A stretch of 64,000 bases of DNA from Vagococcus luciliae (lineage in GTDB: Bacteria; Bacillota; Bacilli; Lactobacillales; Vagococcaceae), in NCBI RefSeq assembly GCF_024637875.1, contig NZ_CP102451.1, positions 1 to 64,000 of the forward strand, in the 5' to 3' direction. Positions 1-9,749 of this stretch are shown in pieces. Each line of letters opens with the position of its first letter. Positions within the stretch are counted from its first letter, which is position 1. Below the pieces are notes generated by a model. It had not been told where the DNA came from, made no database searches, and worked only from the letters and a program-made list of their open reading frames with translations. Position numbers and translations under genes: made by a program.

Positions 1-1
1 T

Positions 2-1072
2 ATAACACCTTTAATTCGAAATTTAGCCTTTATTATCGGGGCTGTTGACCAGCCTAATAAAAGACGAATCAATACAGAACCTATGCCAACTGCAGGTGGT
101 TTAGCTATTTTTATCTCTTTTTCTTTATCCATTTTATTTTTGTTTAATGATATTATTCCAACAAGCTATGCCCTACATCTGATTATTCCTTCTGGGATTA
201 TTGTTGTCACTGGCTTAATTGATGATATTTTCGAGATATCACCTAGACAAAAAATGATTGGGATTCTTTTAGCAGCATTATATGTTTGCTTTGTCTTTGA
301 CATTATTATGCACTCTATCACCTTGCCATATATTGGAACCATACATTTTGGTTGGCTGAGTTACCCAATTACCATTTTATGGATTGCAGGATTAACCAAT
401 GCGATCAATTTAATTGATGGGTTAGATGGTTTAGCATCAGGGGTTTCCATCATCGCTTTAACTACCATTGGAATTATTGGTTATATTGGAGCATCAACTG
501 GAGCAGTACACATTGTTGTACCACTTAGTATTTTTATTTTGCTAATGAGTACGCTAGGATTTTTCCCTTTCAATTTTTACCCGGCAAAGTTATATCTTGG
601 GGATACCGGAGCTCTGTTTTTAGGTTTTTTAATTTCTTTATTGTCACTACAAGGACTTAAAAATGCGACATTCATTTCATTAATTACTCCACTAATTATA
701 TTAGGCGTTCCCTTGACAGATACTGTATTTGCCATGATTAGACGATTATTGAATAAAAAACCTATCTCATCAGCTGATAAAATGCATTTACATCACCGAC
801 TTATCTCATTGGGATTTACCCACAGAGGAGCTGTTGTGATGATTTATTGCATGTCTCTTATTTTTTCACTTATTTCATTTCTATACTTGTTTACCAATAC
901 ATGGGGGACTATTTTCTTGACTATTGCGTCTCTTCTTGGTTTACAATTATTTATTGAATTAATTGAACTAAGTGGAGAAAACAGACAGCCTTTATTACAT
1001 GCACTAAAATTTATTGGAAACAAAGCTTATCGTCAAAAAAAGTTATTAGACCGAAAAAAAAAGAAAGAGTAA
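2..1072 (+). CDS. tagO: TagO/WecA-family undecaprenyl-phosphate GlcNAc-1-phosphate transferase (5' truncated)
   Basis: Membrane enzyme family that transfers a sugar-1-phosphate, usually GlcNAc-1-P, from UDP-sugar to undecaprenyl phosphate, the first step of wall teichoic acid or related glycopolymers. The frame is open from base 2 without a start codon, so the true start lies before the window; the 356 residues seen begin with TPLIRNLAFIIGAVD, typical of the family near its N terminus. Seen: multiple hydrophobic segments, the Asp-rich loop NAINLIDGLDG, a GDTGA motif and the HLHHRLI histidine motif, all family hallmarks. It ends in a Lys-rich tail. The same family as mraY in this window (43.6-44.6 kb), but the HLHHR motif and neighbours fit TagO/WecA rather than MraY. 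Which polymer it serves cannot be told because its left neighbours are missing. Confidence 0.9.
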   Translation: MTPLIRNLAFIIGAVDQPNKRRINTEPMPTAGGLAIFISFSLSILFLFNDIIPTSYALHLIIPSGIIVVTGLIDDIFEISPRQKMIGILLAALYVCFVFDIIMHSITLPYIGTIHFGWLSYPITILWIAGLTNAINLIDGLDGLASGVSIIALTTIGIIGYIGASTGAVHIVVPLSIFILLMSTLGFFPFNFYPAKLYLGDTGALFLGFLISLLSLQGLKNATFISLITPLIILGVPLTDTVFAMIRRLLNKKPISSADKMHLHHRLISLGFTHRGAVVMIYCMSLIFSLISFLYLFTNTWGTIFLTIASLLGLQLFIELIELSGENRQPLLHALKFIGNKAYRQKKLLDRKKKKE

Positions 1073-1092
1073 CTCAATTAACTAACTGAGTT
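1071..1092. terminator. Weak bidirectional hairpin between tagO and yihY
   Basis: AACTCA and TGAGTT form a 6-bp stem around the tagO stop, followed on the plus strand by a T-rich tract. It can serve the two convergent genes, but the stem is short. Confidence 0.5.
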
Positions 1093-2016
1093 TTCTTTCT
1101 TTTTTTCTTCTCTTTTTTCTTTTACTCGTTGCATCGTATTTTCTACGTAGTTTCCAACGACACTTTCTTTTACGTTAATTGGTCCATAGACAAATCTTTC
1201 AACGGTAACATTTATCACACCACCAATAATAATAATCGAAGCAGCAATATTTAGCCAAAACATAAAGAGGATAAATCCTCCAATAATACCATAGCTGGAT
1301 ATTTTACCTGAAAAATGTGTCACATATAAACTAAAAGCTTGCGTCACTATCATCCAAGTAATAGTTGTAAATACTGCACCAAATAAAATAGTCTTAAAAT
1401 GTATTTTCGCACTTGGTAAAAAATAATAAATACACGTCATAACAACAAATAAGACAGAGATGGTCACTGGCCATCTAAGTGTTTGAAATGTTGACAATAT
1501 GTTATCTGGCAACCCTAATATTGGAAGAAGATGTTCCAATATTACTTGTCCAAATCCCATTACAAACATTAAAACTAATAGAGCTAACATCAATAAAAAC
1601 ACCATAAAAAATGATAACAATCGCCTAATAATTTGCGTTTTTTGCTTAGATACACCATACGCTTTATCTAAACTAATGCGAATCCCATTAATACCCTTAC
1701 TAATCGCCCAAAATGTTCCTATCGCAGAAATAGAAAGTAAACCACCATTACTCTTAGTCAACAAATCTTCTATCGTATCTTTTAAAAGACGATAGATATC
1801 TGGTGGTAATAACTCTCTAATATAAGGATAAATAGTGGTCTCATCGATTTTTAAATAGGGCAATATATTACCAATCACAATGAAGAGTGGGAAAAACGAT
1901 AATAACATATAATATGTTACAACAATTGAATAGATTGTAACATCGGCTTGTTTTAACGTCGCCATAAAGTCCTTAACAAACGATCGCCAATCCTTCTTCT
2001 CTTTTATTTTTCCCAT
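1078..2016 (-). CDS. yihY: YihY/UPF0761 family inner membrane protein
   Basis: Predicted polytopic membrane protein of 312 residues from the YihY family, long mislabelled as ribonuclease BN; its transport substrate or function is not established. Seen: a charged N terminus, then about six hydrophobic segments between residues 25 and 270, with family-like stretches such as TYYMLLSFFPLF (about residue 34) and the loop containing GGLLSISAIGTFW. The C terminus is strongly charged (Lys/Glu). It starts at an ATG 14 bases downstream of the map stop with a GGAG element upstream, so it is probably cotranscribed with map. Nothing about it is unusual for a Gram-positive member. Confidence 0.88.
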   Translation of the reverse strand: MGKIKEKKDWRSFVKDFMATLKQADVTIYSIVVTYYMLLSFFPLFIVIGNILPYLKIDETTIYPYIRELLPPDIYRLLKDTIEDLLTKSNGGLLSISAIGTFWAISKGINGIRISLDKAYGVSKQKTQIIRRLLSFFMVFLLMLALLVLMFVMGFGQVILEHLLPILGLPDNILSTFQTLRWPVTISVLFVVMTCIYYFLPSAKIHFKTILFGAVFTTITWMIVTQAFSLYVTHFSGKISSYGIIGGFILFMFWLNIAASIIIIGGVINVTVERFVYGPINVKESVVGNYVENTMQRVKEKREEKKKENSVS

Positions 2017-2030
2017 TCCGTGTAACGCTC

Positions 2031-2783
2031 CTATTCATCTTGTAGAGTTAAAATTTTTGGACCATCTGCTGTGATAGCAATTGTGTGCTCGTATTGACAG
2101 CTAAGCCCACCGTCTTTCGTTCTTGCAGTCCATCCATTATTATCCATCTTCATTTGCCAAGTTCCAGTATTAACCATTGGCTCTATTGTAATAACCATAC
2201 CTTCTTTTAAACGTAACCCTTTTCCCGCTTGACCATAATGAGGGACAGATGGTGCTTCATGTATTGTTGGTCCTATACCATGTCCTATGAAATCTCGTAC
2301 TACAGACAAGTTTTCACCTTCAACATACGTTTGAATGGCATGACCAATATCTCCTATACGATTGCCGACTTTTGCTTGTTCAATCCCTAAATACAAAGCT
2401 TTTTTAGTAACTTCCATTAATTTATCAATTTCAGGTGTTGATTTACCGACAACATATGCCCAACAAGAATCAGACATGGCTCCTTTTAAATCAATACACA
2501 TATCTACTTTAATTAAATCACCGTCTTTTAATGGTGTTTTTCTAGGGAATCCGTGACAAATTTCATCATTGATACTGCAACAAGTTGCATACTCGTAGCC
2601 TTCGTATCCGATTTGAGCTGCAATTCCACCATTTTCTTCAATCATATTTCTGACAAATACTTCAATGTCCCAGCTTGTTACACCTGGTTTAATGAAATCC
2701 CTTAGTGCCTCATGGACACTAGCTAATAATTGACCAGACTTTTCCATTTCATCTATTTCTCTTGCTGATTTTAATGTAATCAT
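2031..2783 (-). CDS. map: Type I methionine aminopeptidase
   Basis: Metalloenzyme that removes the initiator methionine from new proteins in the cytosol. The 250-residue length fits type I enzymes. Visible metal ligands and family motifs: the His in GYEYATCCSIND, the Asp pair in KVDMCIDLKGAMSDSCW, GHGIGPTIHEAP, EPMVNTG and the late Glu in CQYEHTIAIT. The start ATG is preceded by GGGAGCG. It stands alone here (not in the ribosomal protein operon), upstream of yihY on the same strand and divergent from the flavodoxin gene. Confidence 0.96.
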   Translation of the reverse strand: MITLKSAREIDEMEKSGQLLASVHEALRDFIKPGVTSWDIEVFVRNMIEENGGIAAQIGYEGYEYATCCSINDEICHGFPRKTPLKDGDLIKVDMCIDLKGAMSDSCWAYVVGKSTPEIDKLMEVTKKALYLGIEQAKVGNRIGDIGHAIQTYVEGENLSVVRDFIGHGIGPTIHEAPSVPHYGQAGKGLRLKEGMVITIEPMVNTGTWQMKMDNNGWTARTKDGGLSCQYEHTIAITADGPKILTLQDE

Positions 2784-2868
2784 ATTTATTTTCGCTCCCT
2801 TTCATTCTTTGCTTCCTTATTCTAGCACAAACACACCCGTTCGACAAAACTAGCAACAGATAAATCTA

Positions 2869-2896
2869 TTGAAAACTATCATTTATTTGTTATAAT
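2869..2896 (+). promoter_or_regulatory. Sigma-A type promoter of the flavodoxin gene
   Basis: TTGAAA, a 16-bp spacer, then TATAAT, ending 38 bases before the flavodoxin ATG. Confidence 0.75.
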
Positions 2897-2933
2897 TTTT
2901 CTTAGATGATTAATCATAGGAAAGAGGAAAATC

Positions 2934-3380
2934 ATGGCTATTGCTAAAATTGTTTATGCTAGTCTTACCGGAAATACCGAAGAAATTGCTGATATTGTTG
3001 CTGAGAGATTAGAAGATAAAGGAATTGATGTTGAAATCAATGAATGTACACAAGTCGATGCAGATGACTTTCTTGATGCTGATATTTGCATTGTTGGAAG
3101 CTATACTTATGATGACTTACTTGTTCCAGATGAAATTGCTGATTTTTATGACGATCTTTTAGAATTAGATTTAACAGGTAAATTATATGGAGTCGTTGGC
3201 TCGGGTGATACTTTTTATCCTTGTTTTTGTCAAGTTGTAGACCAATTTGATAAAGCCTTCCAATCAACAGGCGCAAAAAAAGGCGCTGAGTCAGTTAAAG
3301 TCGACTTAGCTGCCGAAGAAGATGATATTGTAGCACTTGAAGCCTTTGCTGACTCTTTAGTGCAACAATTAAATAACTAA
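2934..3380 (+). CDS. Flavodoxin
   Basis: Small FMN-binding electron carrier, 148 residues, normal for short-chain flavodoxins. Seen: the phosphate loop SLTGNTEEIA near residue 10, the FMN-flanking GSYTYDD (about residue 55) and GSGDTFYPCFC (about residue 90). The protein is very acidic, as expected. It has its own promoter and a strong terminator shared with the convergent TetR gene. Its redox partner is not encoded nearby. Confidence 0.94.
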   Translation: MAIAKIVYASLTGNTEEIADIVAERLEDKGIDVEINECTQVDADDFLDADICIVGSYTYDDLLVPDEIADFYDDLLELDLTGKLYGVVGSGDTFYPCFCQVVDQFDKAFQSTGAKKGAESVKVDLAAEEDDIVALEAFADSLVQQLNN

Positions 3381-3382
3381 GT

Positions 3383-3412
3383 AAAACAGGAAAATTAATT
3401 TTCCTGTTTTTT
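3383..3412. terminator. Terminator between flavodoxin and TetR gene
   Basis: Perfect inverted repeat AACAGGAAAA/TTTTCCTGTT with A- and T-runs on either side; suited to both convergent genes. Confidence 0.85.
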
Positions 3413-3981
3413 TATCTTGTTAACGTTACATCCGGGTGTTTCATCGATAAATCAATCAGGTTTTTTATTATCTTTTCAATTTCTTCATTTTGAGGTTTAG
3501 CCCGTTTCGACGCTGCAAGAGAAGCTAAACCAACACTCATAATCCAGCAATTTATAAAAATAGCTTCTTTTATTTTATGGCTTAATTTACTATATTTTTC
3601 ATCACTCGCTACTTTTTCATTAAACAAGTCATAGGTAAATTCATTTAATTGGTTACCACTCTCATGATCATCCACAAACAATGACTTAAAAAGGACGCTA
3701 TGATCTGAAGCAAATTTAACATAATTGATAGATAAATCAACAATGCAATCGTCTGTAAATCGGCGATCGTATACTTCTGATCTAATGTCTGCTGTTACTC
3801 TATCAATAAAAACAGTTCGTAACTCATCCATGTTTTTAAATTCTAAATAGATAGGTTGTGTGGATGTCTTCATTTTATTTGCTATATTTCTTGCTGTAAA
3901 TCCACTGAAACCTTCAGTTGAAATCACTTCATATACAGCTGATAAAATATGTTCTCGCGTAATCGTTTTCTTCCTTGCCAC
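3412..3981 (-). CDS. TetR/AcrR family transcriptional regulator
   Basis: Predicted DNA-binding repressor of 189 residues. The N-terminal helix-turn-helix is clear: TREHILSAVYEVISTEGF followed by TARNIANKMKTSTQPIYLEFKN, then a C-terminal ligand domain with no recognisable ligand signature. The start is GTG, placed 6 bases after an AAGGAGAG ribosome site. The target is unknown: the adjacent flavodoxin is convergent, so a divergent partner would have to be the M29 aminopeptidase at 4.2 kb. Direct repeats of ATACG lie upstream of the start and could be part of an operator, which is an inference. Confidence 0.88.
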   Translation of the reverse strand: MARKKTITREHILSAVYEVISTEGFSGFTARNIANKMKTSTQPIYLEFKNMDELRTVFIDRVTADIRSEVYDRRFTDDCIVDLSINYVKFASDHSVLFKSLFVDDHESGNQLNEFTYDLFNEKVASDEKYSKLSHKIKEAIFINCWIMSVGLASLAASKRAKPQNEEIEKIIKNLIDLSMKHPDVTLTR

Positions 3982-4087
3982 AAAAATCTCTCCTTTGTTC
4001 TTAATATGTTTATAATACGAACAATACGTGTCAAACTAAAGTTATTTAATTTTATTATAACATGAATTTATTATCCAACAAGTTAAT

Positions 4088-4117
4088 CTATCAAAAAACA
4101 TGGCTTTTTTTGATAAA
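4088..4117. repeat. AT-rich inverted repeat in the TetR/pepS intergenic region
   Basis: TATCAAAAAA pairs with TTTTTTTGATA across a short loop. The 261-base region between the divergent genes holds this hairpin, the pepS promoter and the ATACG repeats near the TetR start; nothing else is recognised. Confidence 0.5.
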
Positions 4118-4182
4118 AACACATCTTTTAACAATTAATTTTTGACTATGTTTTTATTTTTAAACAAGAATTGATTTTAAAT

Positions 4183-4211
4183 TTGTTACAAAACTCATCC
4201 TATGCTAAGAT
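4183..4211 (+). promoter_or_regulatory. Probable promoter of the M29 aminopeptidase gene
   Basis: TTGTTA, 17-bp spacer, TAAGAT preceded by TGC. It lies about 30 bases before the chosen start and after the more upstream in-frame ATG at 4171, which is therefore not used. Confidence 0.55.
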
Positions 4212-4242
4212 AATACTATTAATTTACTTGGAGGATGATAGT

Positions 4243-5481
4243 ATGGTTTTAACTAATTTTGATCATTTATTACAAAAATATGCTGAATTAATCACTAAAG
4301 TGGGAGTAAATATTTCTGATTCACACACAGTAGTATTAAATATACAAGTAGAGCAAGCGCCGCTAGCTCGTTATATTGTAAAAGAAGCTTATAAATTAGG
4401 GGCTAAACAAGTCGTTGTGCAATGGTCTGATGACACAATCAACAGAGAATTTTTCTTACATGCTGATGATGACGCCATCTCAACTGTTCCACAATACAAA
4501 ATTGAAGAAGCAAATGACTGGGTAGAAAAAGGAGCAAGTCGCATTAGTGTGGTTTCTCAAAATCCGGATGCTTTTTCTGGTGTAGACGGAGAACGTTTGG
4601 CTACTTTCCAATCAGTTAACGGAAAAGCGATGATGTCACTCAGACAAGCGACTCAAGCAAATAAATTAAGTTGGACTGTTGTTGCAGCCGCTGGTAGTGA
4701 CTGGGCTAAAAAAGTTTTCCCAGAGTTGTCTTCTAACGAAGAACAAGTCGATGCTTTATGGGATGCTATTTTCAAAGCGTGTCGTATGTATGAAACTGAT
4801 CCAATCGAAGCTTGGCATAAGCATGATAAAACGTTGGAAACAAAAGCGGCTGAATTAAATGCCCAACAATTTGACGCTCTACATTACACTGCTCCAGGAA
4901 CTGACTTAGTGATTGGTCTTCCTGAACATCATCATTGGGAAGGTGCCGGTAGTAAAAATGCACGTGGCGAACGTTTCATGGCGAATATGCCTACTGAAGA
5001 AGTATTTACTGCACCTGATCGTCGTCGAATTGATGGCGTTGTTTCAAGCACCAAACCATTAAGTTATGCGGGAAATACAATTGAAAATATGGTCTTTACT
5101 TTTAAAGATGGAAAAGTTGTTGATGTAACTGCTGAAAAAGGCGAAGATGTTTTGAAAAAATTACTAGAAACAGATGAAGGAGCTAAAAGCTTAGGTGAAG
5201 TCGCTCTTGTACCTGATAGCTCTCCAATCTCTCAATCAGGTATTACATTCTTTAACACATTATTTGACGAGAATGCTTCAAATCATTTAGCTCTAGGTAG
5301 TGCCTATGCTTTCAATATTGAAGGTGGTACTGAAATGACTGAAGACGAATTAGCAGAAGCAGGATTAAATCGTAGCCAAACTCATGTTGACTTTATGGTT
5401 GGTTCAAATAAAATGAATATTGATGGCATCAAAAAAGATGGCTCACGTGTTCCTATTTTTAGAAATGGCGAATGGGCATAA
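4243..5481 (+). CDS. pepS: M29 family aminopeptidase (PepS/AmpS type)
   Basis: Cytosolic metallo-aminopeptidase of 412 residues that trims N-terminal residues from peptides. The start ATG at 4243 is chosen because GGAGGATG lies just before it; an in-frame ATG 72 bases further upstream precedes the promoter. Family signatures visible: LPEHHHWEGAGSKNARGERF with conserved Glu/His, MPTEEVFTAPDRRRIDG, the EKGEDVLKKLL region, LGEVALVP, and the C-terminal NIDGIKKDG. The motifs are in normal order and the length matches PepS (about 410). Monocistronic, with a terminator shared with thiI. Confidence 0.93.
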   Translation: MVLTNFDHLLQKYAELITKVGVNISDSHTVVLNIQVEQAPLARYIVKEAYKLGAKQVVVQWSDDTINREFFLHADDDAISTVPQYKIEEANDWVEKGASRISVVSQNPDAFSGVDGERLATFQSVNGKAMMSLRQATQANKLSWTVVAAAGSDWAKKVFPELSSNEEQVDALWDAIFKACRMYETDPIEAWHKHDKTLETKAAELNAQQFDALHYTAPGTDLVIGLPEHHHWEGAGSKNARGERFMANMPTEEVFTAPDRRRIDGVVSSTKPLSYAGNTIENMVFTFKDGKVVDVTAEKGEDVLKKLLETDEGAKSLGEVALVPDSSPISQSGITFFNTLFDENASNHLALGSAYAFNIEGGTEMTEDELAEAGLNRSQTHVDFMVGSNKMNIDGIKKDGSRVPIFRNGEWA

Positions 5482-5487
5482 CAAAAA

Positions 5488-5511
5488 AAGAAGTGGACTT
5501 ATCCACTTCTT
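5488..5511. terminator. Terminator between pepS and thiI
   Basis: AAGTGGA/TCCACTT stem with flanking A and T runs; serves both convergent genes. Confidence 0.8.
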
Positions 5512-5520
5512 TTTTATTTT

Positions 5521-6738
5521 TTAAAATAAATCATCCATCTCTTGTGTGCTTGTTTGTAAAAAACTGTCACTTGACTTAACTTCTTCAACAATAATGCCTT
5601 CTATAGCTCTTTCAACTAATCCCTCAATATCCAATCGTTCTTCATATTTTCGAACTTTGTCTACTTTTGGTTTTGTTTTTGGTTCTGGTGGAGCGAAAAT
5701 TGTGCAACAGTCTTCAAATGGTTGTGTAGCTAGAGTAAATGTATCAATTTTTTCAGCTATTTCAATGATTTCTGATTTATCCATCGTAATAACCGGACGA
5801 ATGATTGGGGTTGTGGTCACATCGTTAATCGCTAACATACTGTGCATTGTTTGTGAGGCGACTTGACCTAGAGATTCTCCATTAACAATCGCTAACCCTT
5901 GATGTTTTTCTCTTATCTTATCAGTTAAGCGTAACATAAAACGTCTTGTCACCGTCATCCAATACCCTTGTGGAATCCCTCTTTTAATTTCTTCTTGGAT
6001 TTCTGTAAATGGTACTGTAATAAATTGGATTTGACCAACATATGGCGTTAATTTAACGGCTAAGTCTTTGGCTTTATTTAATGATTGCTCACTTGTATAT
6101 GGAGGACTATAAAAATGGACTGCTTCTATTTCTACTCCACGTTTCATTGCCAAATAGCCAGCAACAGGTGAATCAATCCCCCCTGATAGCATCAACATGC
6201 CTTTACCACTTGAGCCAACTGGTAAGCCAGCAGCGCCATAAATCGTTTCACAAGATAAATAAGCCGCTTCATTACGAACTTCTACTTCCATACGAATATC
6301 TGGCTGAATCATTTTCACTTCAATGCCTTCTATACCATGAAAAATAGCAGCTCCTACTTCTTTATTAATATCTTTACTATCCCAAATAAATTCTTTATCT
6401 GAGCGTCTGCTTTGTACTTTAAAGGTTTTGCCAGGTTTCCAAATATCTTTTACCATCTCGACTGCTGTTTGACAAATTAACTCGGTGTCTTTTTCTATCC
6501 GAACGACTGGCGAAAAACTTTGAATACCAAAAATAGGTTTTAATTGCTCCATAACCAATCGATCATCTTCACCATTTAAAATCAAATGCATCCTGTCTCT
6601 GTCTGCTCTTACTTTTACATTTGGGTAAGCATGCAAACTTTGTTTTACATTATAGGCTAATCGATTAATAAAAATGCGTCTGTTTTTTCCTTTTGTTGAT
6701 AACTCGCCATAGCGAATCATAATTTCTGTTGCTTTCAT
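5521..6738 (-). CDS. thiI: tRNA 4-thiouridine synthetase ThiI
   Basis: Adenylates U8 of tRNA and transfers sulfur to make 4-thiouridine; in some bacteria it also helps thiamine synthesis. 405 residues: N-terminal ferredoxin-like and THUMP regions (to about 170), then the PP-loop ATPase with [13 protein letters not shown] near residue 185. The rhodanese domain of enterobacterial ThiI is absent, as in Bacillus-type enzymes, which receive sulfur from a dedicated NifS partner. A DCC motif occurs near residue 343. It lies 13 bases downstream of such a desulfurase gene, so the two probably form one operon. GGAG precedes the ATG. Confidence 0.96.
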   Translation of the reverse strand: MKATEIMIRYGELSTKGKNRRIFINRLAYNVKQSLHAYPNVKVRADRDRMHLILNGEDDRLVMEQLKPIFGIQSFSPVVRIEKDTELICQTAVEMVKDIWKPGKTFKVQSRRSDKEFIWDSKDINKEVGAAIFHGIEGIEVKMIQPDIRMEVEVRNEAAYLSCETIYGAAGLPVGSSGKGMLMLSGGIDSPVAGYLAMKRGVEIEAVHFYSPPYTSEQSLNKAKDLAVKLTPYVGQIQFITVPFTEIQEEIKRGIPQGYWMTVTRRFMLRLTDKIREKHQGLAIVNGESLGQVASQTMHSMLAINDVTTTPIIRPVITMDKSEIIEIAEKIDTFTLATQPFEDCCTIFAPPEPKTKPKVDKVRKYEERLDIEGLVERAIEGIIVEEVKSSDSFLQTSTQEMDDLF

Positions 6739-6751
6739 TTGGGGGCTCCTC

Positions 6752-7903
6752 TTACGAATAAATTTTCGAAAACTTGTTATACAATTGATTAAAAATAACT
6801 AAGAATTGTTCTACTTCTGCTATGGTATTTTGATGATTTAAACTGATACGAACGGCTGTTTCAGCAAAATGATGAGTCACTCCCATTGCATGAAGTGTAC
6901 TACTATCTGTTTTTTGACGACTTGAACAGGCACTTGTTGTCGAAATATAAATATCTTTGTCTTCAAATGCATGAACTAATACTTCGCCACGAACTTTTTT
7001 TAACCCGAATGTTAAAATATGAGGGGCTGATGACTCATCATCTAATGAAGAAAAAATTGTCACATGTTCGTACTGTTGTAATCCTGTTGCTAAGGCATTT
7101 TTTAGATGGCGAATTTTCTGTTCTTTCATCTCTTGATCATCTGTTGCAATTCGAATTGCTTTTGCCATCGCAACAATTGCTGGTGTATTTTCTGTTCCAC
7201 TGCGTTTATTATGTTCTTGTCCTCCACCAGTCAATAGAGGAGATAATTTTGCTCCACTCCGCCAATAAACAAATCCAATTCCTCTTGGGCCTTGAAATTT
7301 GTGAGCAGAACACGTCATGAAATCTACACGAGGAGTTAAAAATTTATCAACAGACAACTTAGTGATGGCTTGGACTGCATCAACATGATAATGAATCGAT
7401 GGATAGTTTTCCAATAATGTACTAATCTCTTTAATCCGTTGAACCATCCCTACTTCACTATTTACTACAACGGTTGATACTAAAATTGTCTCTTCAGTGA
7501 TTAATTTTTTTAAGTCATGACAATCAATCATTCCGTTTCTATCAACGGGACAAAAAGATACTTTAAACCCAAGTTCTTCTAATTGTTTCGCTGTATTAGA
7601 AACAGATGGGTGTTCCACACTTGACACGATAATATGATTACCAAAAGAGCGTTTTTCTATCGCTGTCCCCTTTAGAACCCAATTATTTCCTTCTGTCCCA
7701 CCACTGGTAAAAAAGATTTCAGAAGACTCTACCCCTAATATATCTGCTATTTGAACACGTGATTTTTCTAATAACACAGATGATTGTTGACCTAAACGGT
7801 GTAAGCTTGAAGGATTTCCCATAAAACGTTGACTTACTTTATTATAGGTATCTAACACTTGCGGATGAATCATGGTTGTAGCACTATTATCAAAATATAT
7901 CAT
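6752..7903 (-). CDS. Cysteine desulfurase paired with ThiI (NifZ/IscS-like)
   Basis: PLP enzyme that takes sulfur from cysteine and passes it, in this arrangement, to ThiI. 383 residues. Seen: the class V aminotransferase start [10 protein letters not shown], the PLP lysine in [22 protein letters not shown], and the active-site cysteine loop TTSACSSRQ. The start at 7903 is preferred over the upstream in-frame ATG at 7936, because that ATG overlaps the -10 box of the only good promoter and has no ribosome site. Its promoter at 7935-7963 drives the desulfurase-thiI pair. A second desulfurase for Fe-S clusters would be expected elsewhere. Confidence 0.94.
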   Translation of the reverse strand: MIYFDNSATTMIHPQVLDTYNKVSQRFMGNPSSLHRLGQQSSVLLEKSRVQIADILGVESSEIFFTSGGTEGNNWVLKGTAIEKRSFGNHIIVSSVEHPSVSNTAKQLEELGFKVSFCPVDRNGMIDCHDLKKLITEETILVSTVVVNSEVGMVQRIKEISTLLENYPSIHYHVDAVQAITKLSVDKFLTPRVDFMTCSAHKFQGPRGIGFVYWRSGAKLSPLLTGGGQEHNKRSGTENTPAIVAMAKAIRIATDDQEMKEQKIRHLKNALATGLQQYEHVTIFSSLDDESSAPHILTFGLKKVRGEVLVHAFEDKDIYISTTSACSSRQKTDSSTLHAMGVTHHFAETAVRISLNHQNTIAEVEQFLVIFNQLYNKFSKIYS

Positions 7904-7934
7904 ATCGTCACTCTTTCTTAAAAATTCCTTACTC

Positions 7935-7963
7935 ATTATAACGTGCTACTATTAAATCATCAA
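7935..7963 (-). promoter_or_regulatory. Promoter of the desulfurase-thiI operon
   Basis: TTGATG, 17-bp spacer, TATAAT: near-consensus. The -35 overlaps an inverted repeat CATCA/TGATG, which may be fortuitous. Confidence 0.8.
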
Positions 7964-7982
7964 CTTTCCCTGATGACAAAAT

Positions 7983-8015
7983 AAAAAACCAAGAAAACAC
8001 GTTTGGCTTTCTTGG
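7983..8015 (-). terminator. Terminator of ezrA
   Basis: CCAAGAAA/TTTCTTGG stem followed on the minus strand by six T and more T-rich sequence, directly after the ezrA stop. Confidence 0.85.
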
Positions 8016-8024
8016 ACTTTTTTC

Positions 8025-9749
8025 TTAGACTGTTGTCTCTTTATTATCAAAATAATATTTTCTAATACGTTCTGTTGCTCCTGGTTCGATTCGTTCAATC
8101 GCTTCAGAAATAACATCTAAAGCATCTTTGTATTGATGCTCTCTTGAGAATAAACTCAAACTGCGATCAATTGCGTGTTTTATATCTGGATGAGAGAAAC
8201 GGAAACGGTTAGCGTACTGAATCATTTGCTCTGTTAAAGCAGCACTATCAATCAACTCATTCGTTTTTTCACGAAGCGTGCGCATGTCCTCATCACATAC
8301 ACCAACTAAGCGATCGATATGATTCATATCTATTCTAATTTTATTAAGCTCTTGGCTTAGTTCTTCAATTCGTTCTCCAGTTACAAAGAAAAATTCCAAG
8401 TAACTGCTTGGTATTCCAGGTAAGCGTTGTTTTTCAACATAACGTTTTAACATACGCAATTCTAATTCATAGTCATCAATTTTTTGGATAGTTTCACGTT
8501 CTCTAGGAGCAAAATCCTTAATAGAACGACTTATCTCAACTTGCCCGTTTTCAATGTCTTTCAATTGGGCTAGACTCTCGCGGTAAAAAGAAGCAACTTG
8601 TGAGAAAATCGCTTCTTTATTTTTCATTTGTTCTTCAGTTTCGTCAAATTCTTTTTGTATTTCTTCCATCTGAGCTTGGAAACCTCTGACGCTTCCCAAT
8701 TCATTGTTATTTAAAATATAACTTTGAGAGACATGATCCAATTCAATCATTAATAAATGATTGTTTTTATCGGCATGTTCCAATAGGCTTGTTAATTTTG
8801 CTTTATTGTCATTAACATAAACTCTTGAAGAAATTTCTTTTTCCATGATGTCATACAAATGATCAATTTCTTTAGCAATTTCAGTATTTAATTTTGAAAC
8901 ATTTTCAATTTCTAATTTTTCTAAATTAGATAATGTTGAGTCAACTTTTGTTTCTAGTTTTTCAACATTAACAGCCACTACGTCATTTTCAAATACATAG
9001 TGATCTTTCTTCAATGTTTCGTAGCCTTCTTTTATTTCCTTTAGTTGCTTTGGAAACACATTTGTTAGTGTTTCGACTAAAGGTGGAATTTGCTCTACAA
9101 TTTTTTGGATTTCGTATGTTCTCTTTTCAGCGTTTTCTAATACAGTACGTGCTTCCATCGGATCACCAGCTGTATTCAATGCAACAAATTGAGTAAAATC
9201 GCGTTCAACATTTTGAATTTGTTTTTCAAGTTCACTATAAGAGACACCATATTTTTCAGGATTTTCAGACACTGTATTACTAATTGACTCATATGCATCT
9301 AAAGCTTTTTGAACAGCTTCGGAGTTACGTTCTTCACTTCCACGTAATTCTTTCAAGCCCTGACGGATTTCTTCGACTTCTTTTTCCATCCCAGTTAACG
9401 TGTCATTAGCTTCTACAATGGCTTCTTTAACCTTCATTAATCGATAAGTCTCATTTAAGTTTTCAATTTCAAAAATTAGGCTTTCTAGTTCAGCAAAAGA
9501 TATGGTAGATATATCAATCCATTTTTGGTTCCATTCCCTAAATGTGTTTTGGCTTTGTCCTACTAAGTGCATTTTCTTTACTTCGTCCACTTCTTCAATC
9601 ACTGGCAGGTCGAATAACGCAATTTTACGTTTTTCTAACTCCTCCAGTTTATCTTGATTTCTGCGCTTCATAAAGAACGCAACTAGGTAGGCAGCTACTG
9701 CTAGGATAATTACAAAAAGTAATACCCATAACCAGGTTTTAGTATTCAT
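8025..9749 (-). CDS. ezrA: Septation ring formation regulator EzrA
   Basis: Membrane-anchored cytosolic protein that binds FtsZ and controls where and when Z rings form. 574 residues: one N-terminal transmembrane helix (about residues 5-25, after the start at 9749), then long coiled-coil/spectrin-like helices to the end, the usual architecture and length. The start at 9749 is chosen over 9779 because GGAGG lies 9 bases upstream and the membrane anchor then begins at once. Monocistronic, with a long upstream region and its own terminator. It works with ftsZ, ftsA and sepF encoded at 36-40 kb. Confidence 0.96.
   Translation of the reverse strand: MNTKTWLWVLLFVIILAVAAYLVAFFMKRRNQDKLEELEKRKIALFDLPVIEEVDEVKKMHLVGQSQNTFREWNQKWIDISTISFAELESLIFEIENLNETYRLMKVKEAIVEANDTLTGMEKEVEEIRQGLKELRGSEERNSEAVQKALDAYESISNTVSENPEKYGVSYSELEKQIQNVERDFTQFVALNTAGDPMEARTVLENAEKRTYEIQKIVEQIPPLVETLTNVFPKQLKEIKEGYETLKKDHYVFENDVVAVNVEKLETKVDSTLSNLEKLEIENVSKLNTEIAKEIDHLYDIMEKEISSRVYVNDNKAKLTSLLEHADKNNHLLMIELDHVSQSYILNNNELGSVRGFQAQMEEIQKEFDETEEQMKNKEAIFSQVASFYRESLAQLKDIENGQVEISRSIKDFAPRERETIQKIDDYELELRMLKRYVEKQRLPGIPSSYLEFFFVTGERIEELSQELNKIRIDMNHIDRLVGVCDEDMRTLREKTNELIDSAALTEQMIQYANRFRFSHPDIKHAIDRSLSLFSREHQYKDALDVISEAIERIEPGATERIRKYYFDNKETTV

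Noticed and set aside
1078-2016. Ribonuclease BN function for the YihY protein
   Set aside because: The sequence is a polytopic membrane protein without nuclease motifs; the old name rests on a mistaken assignment.
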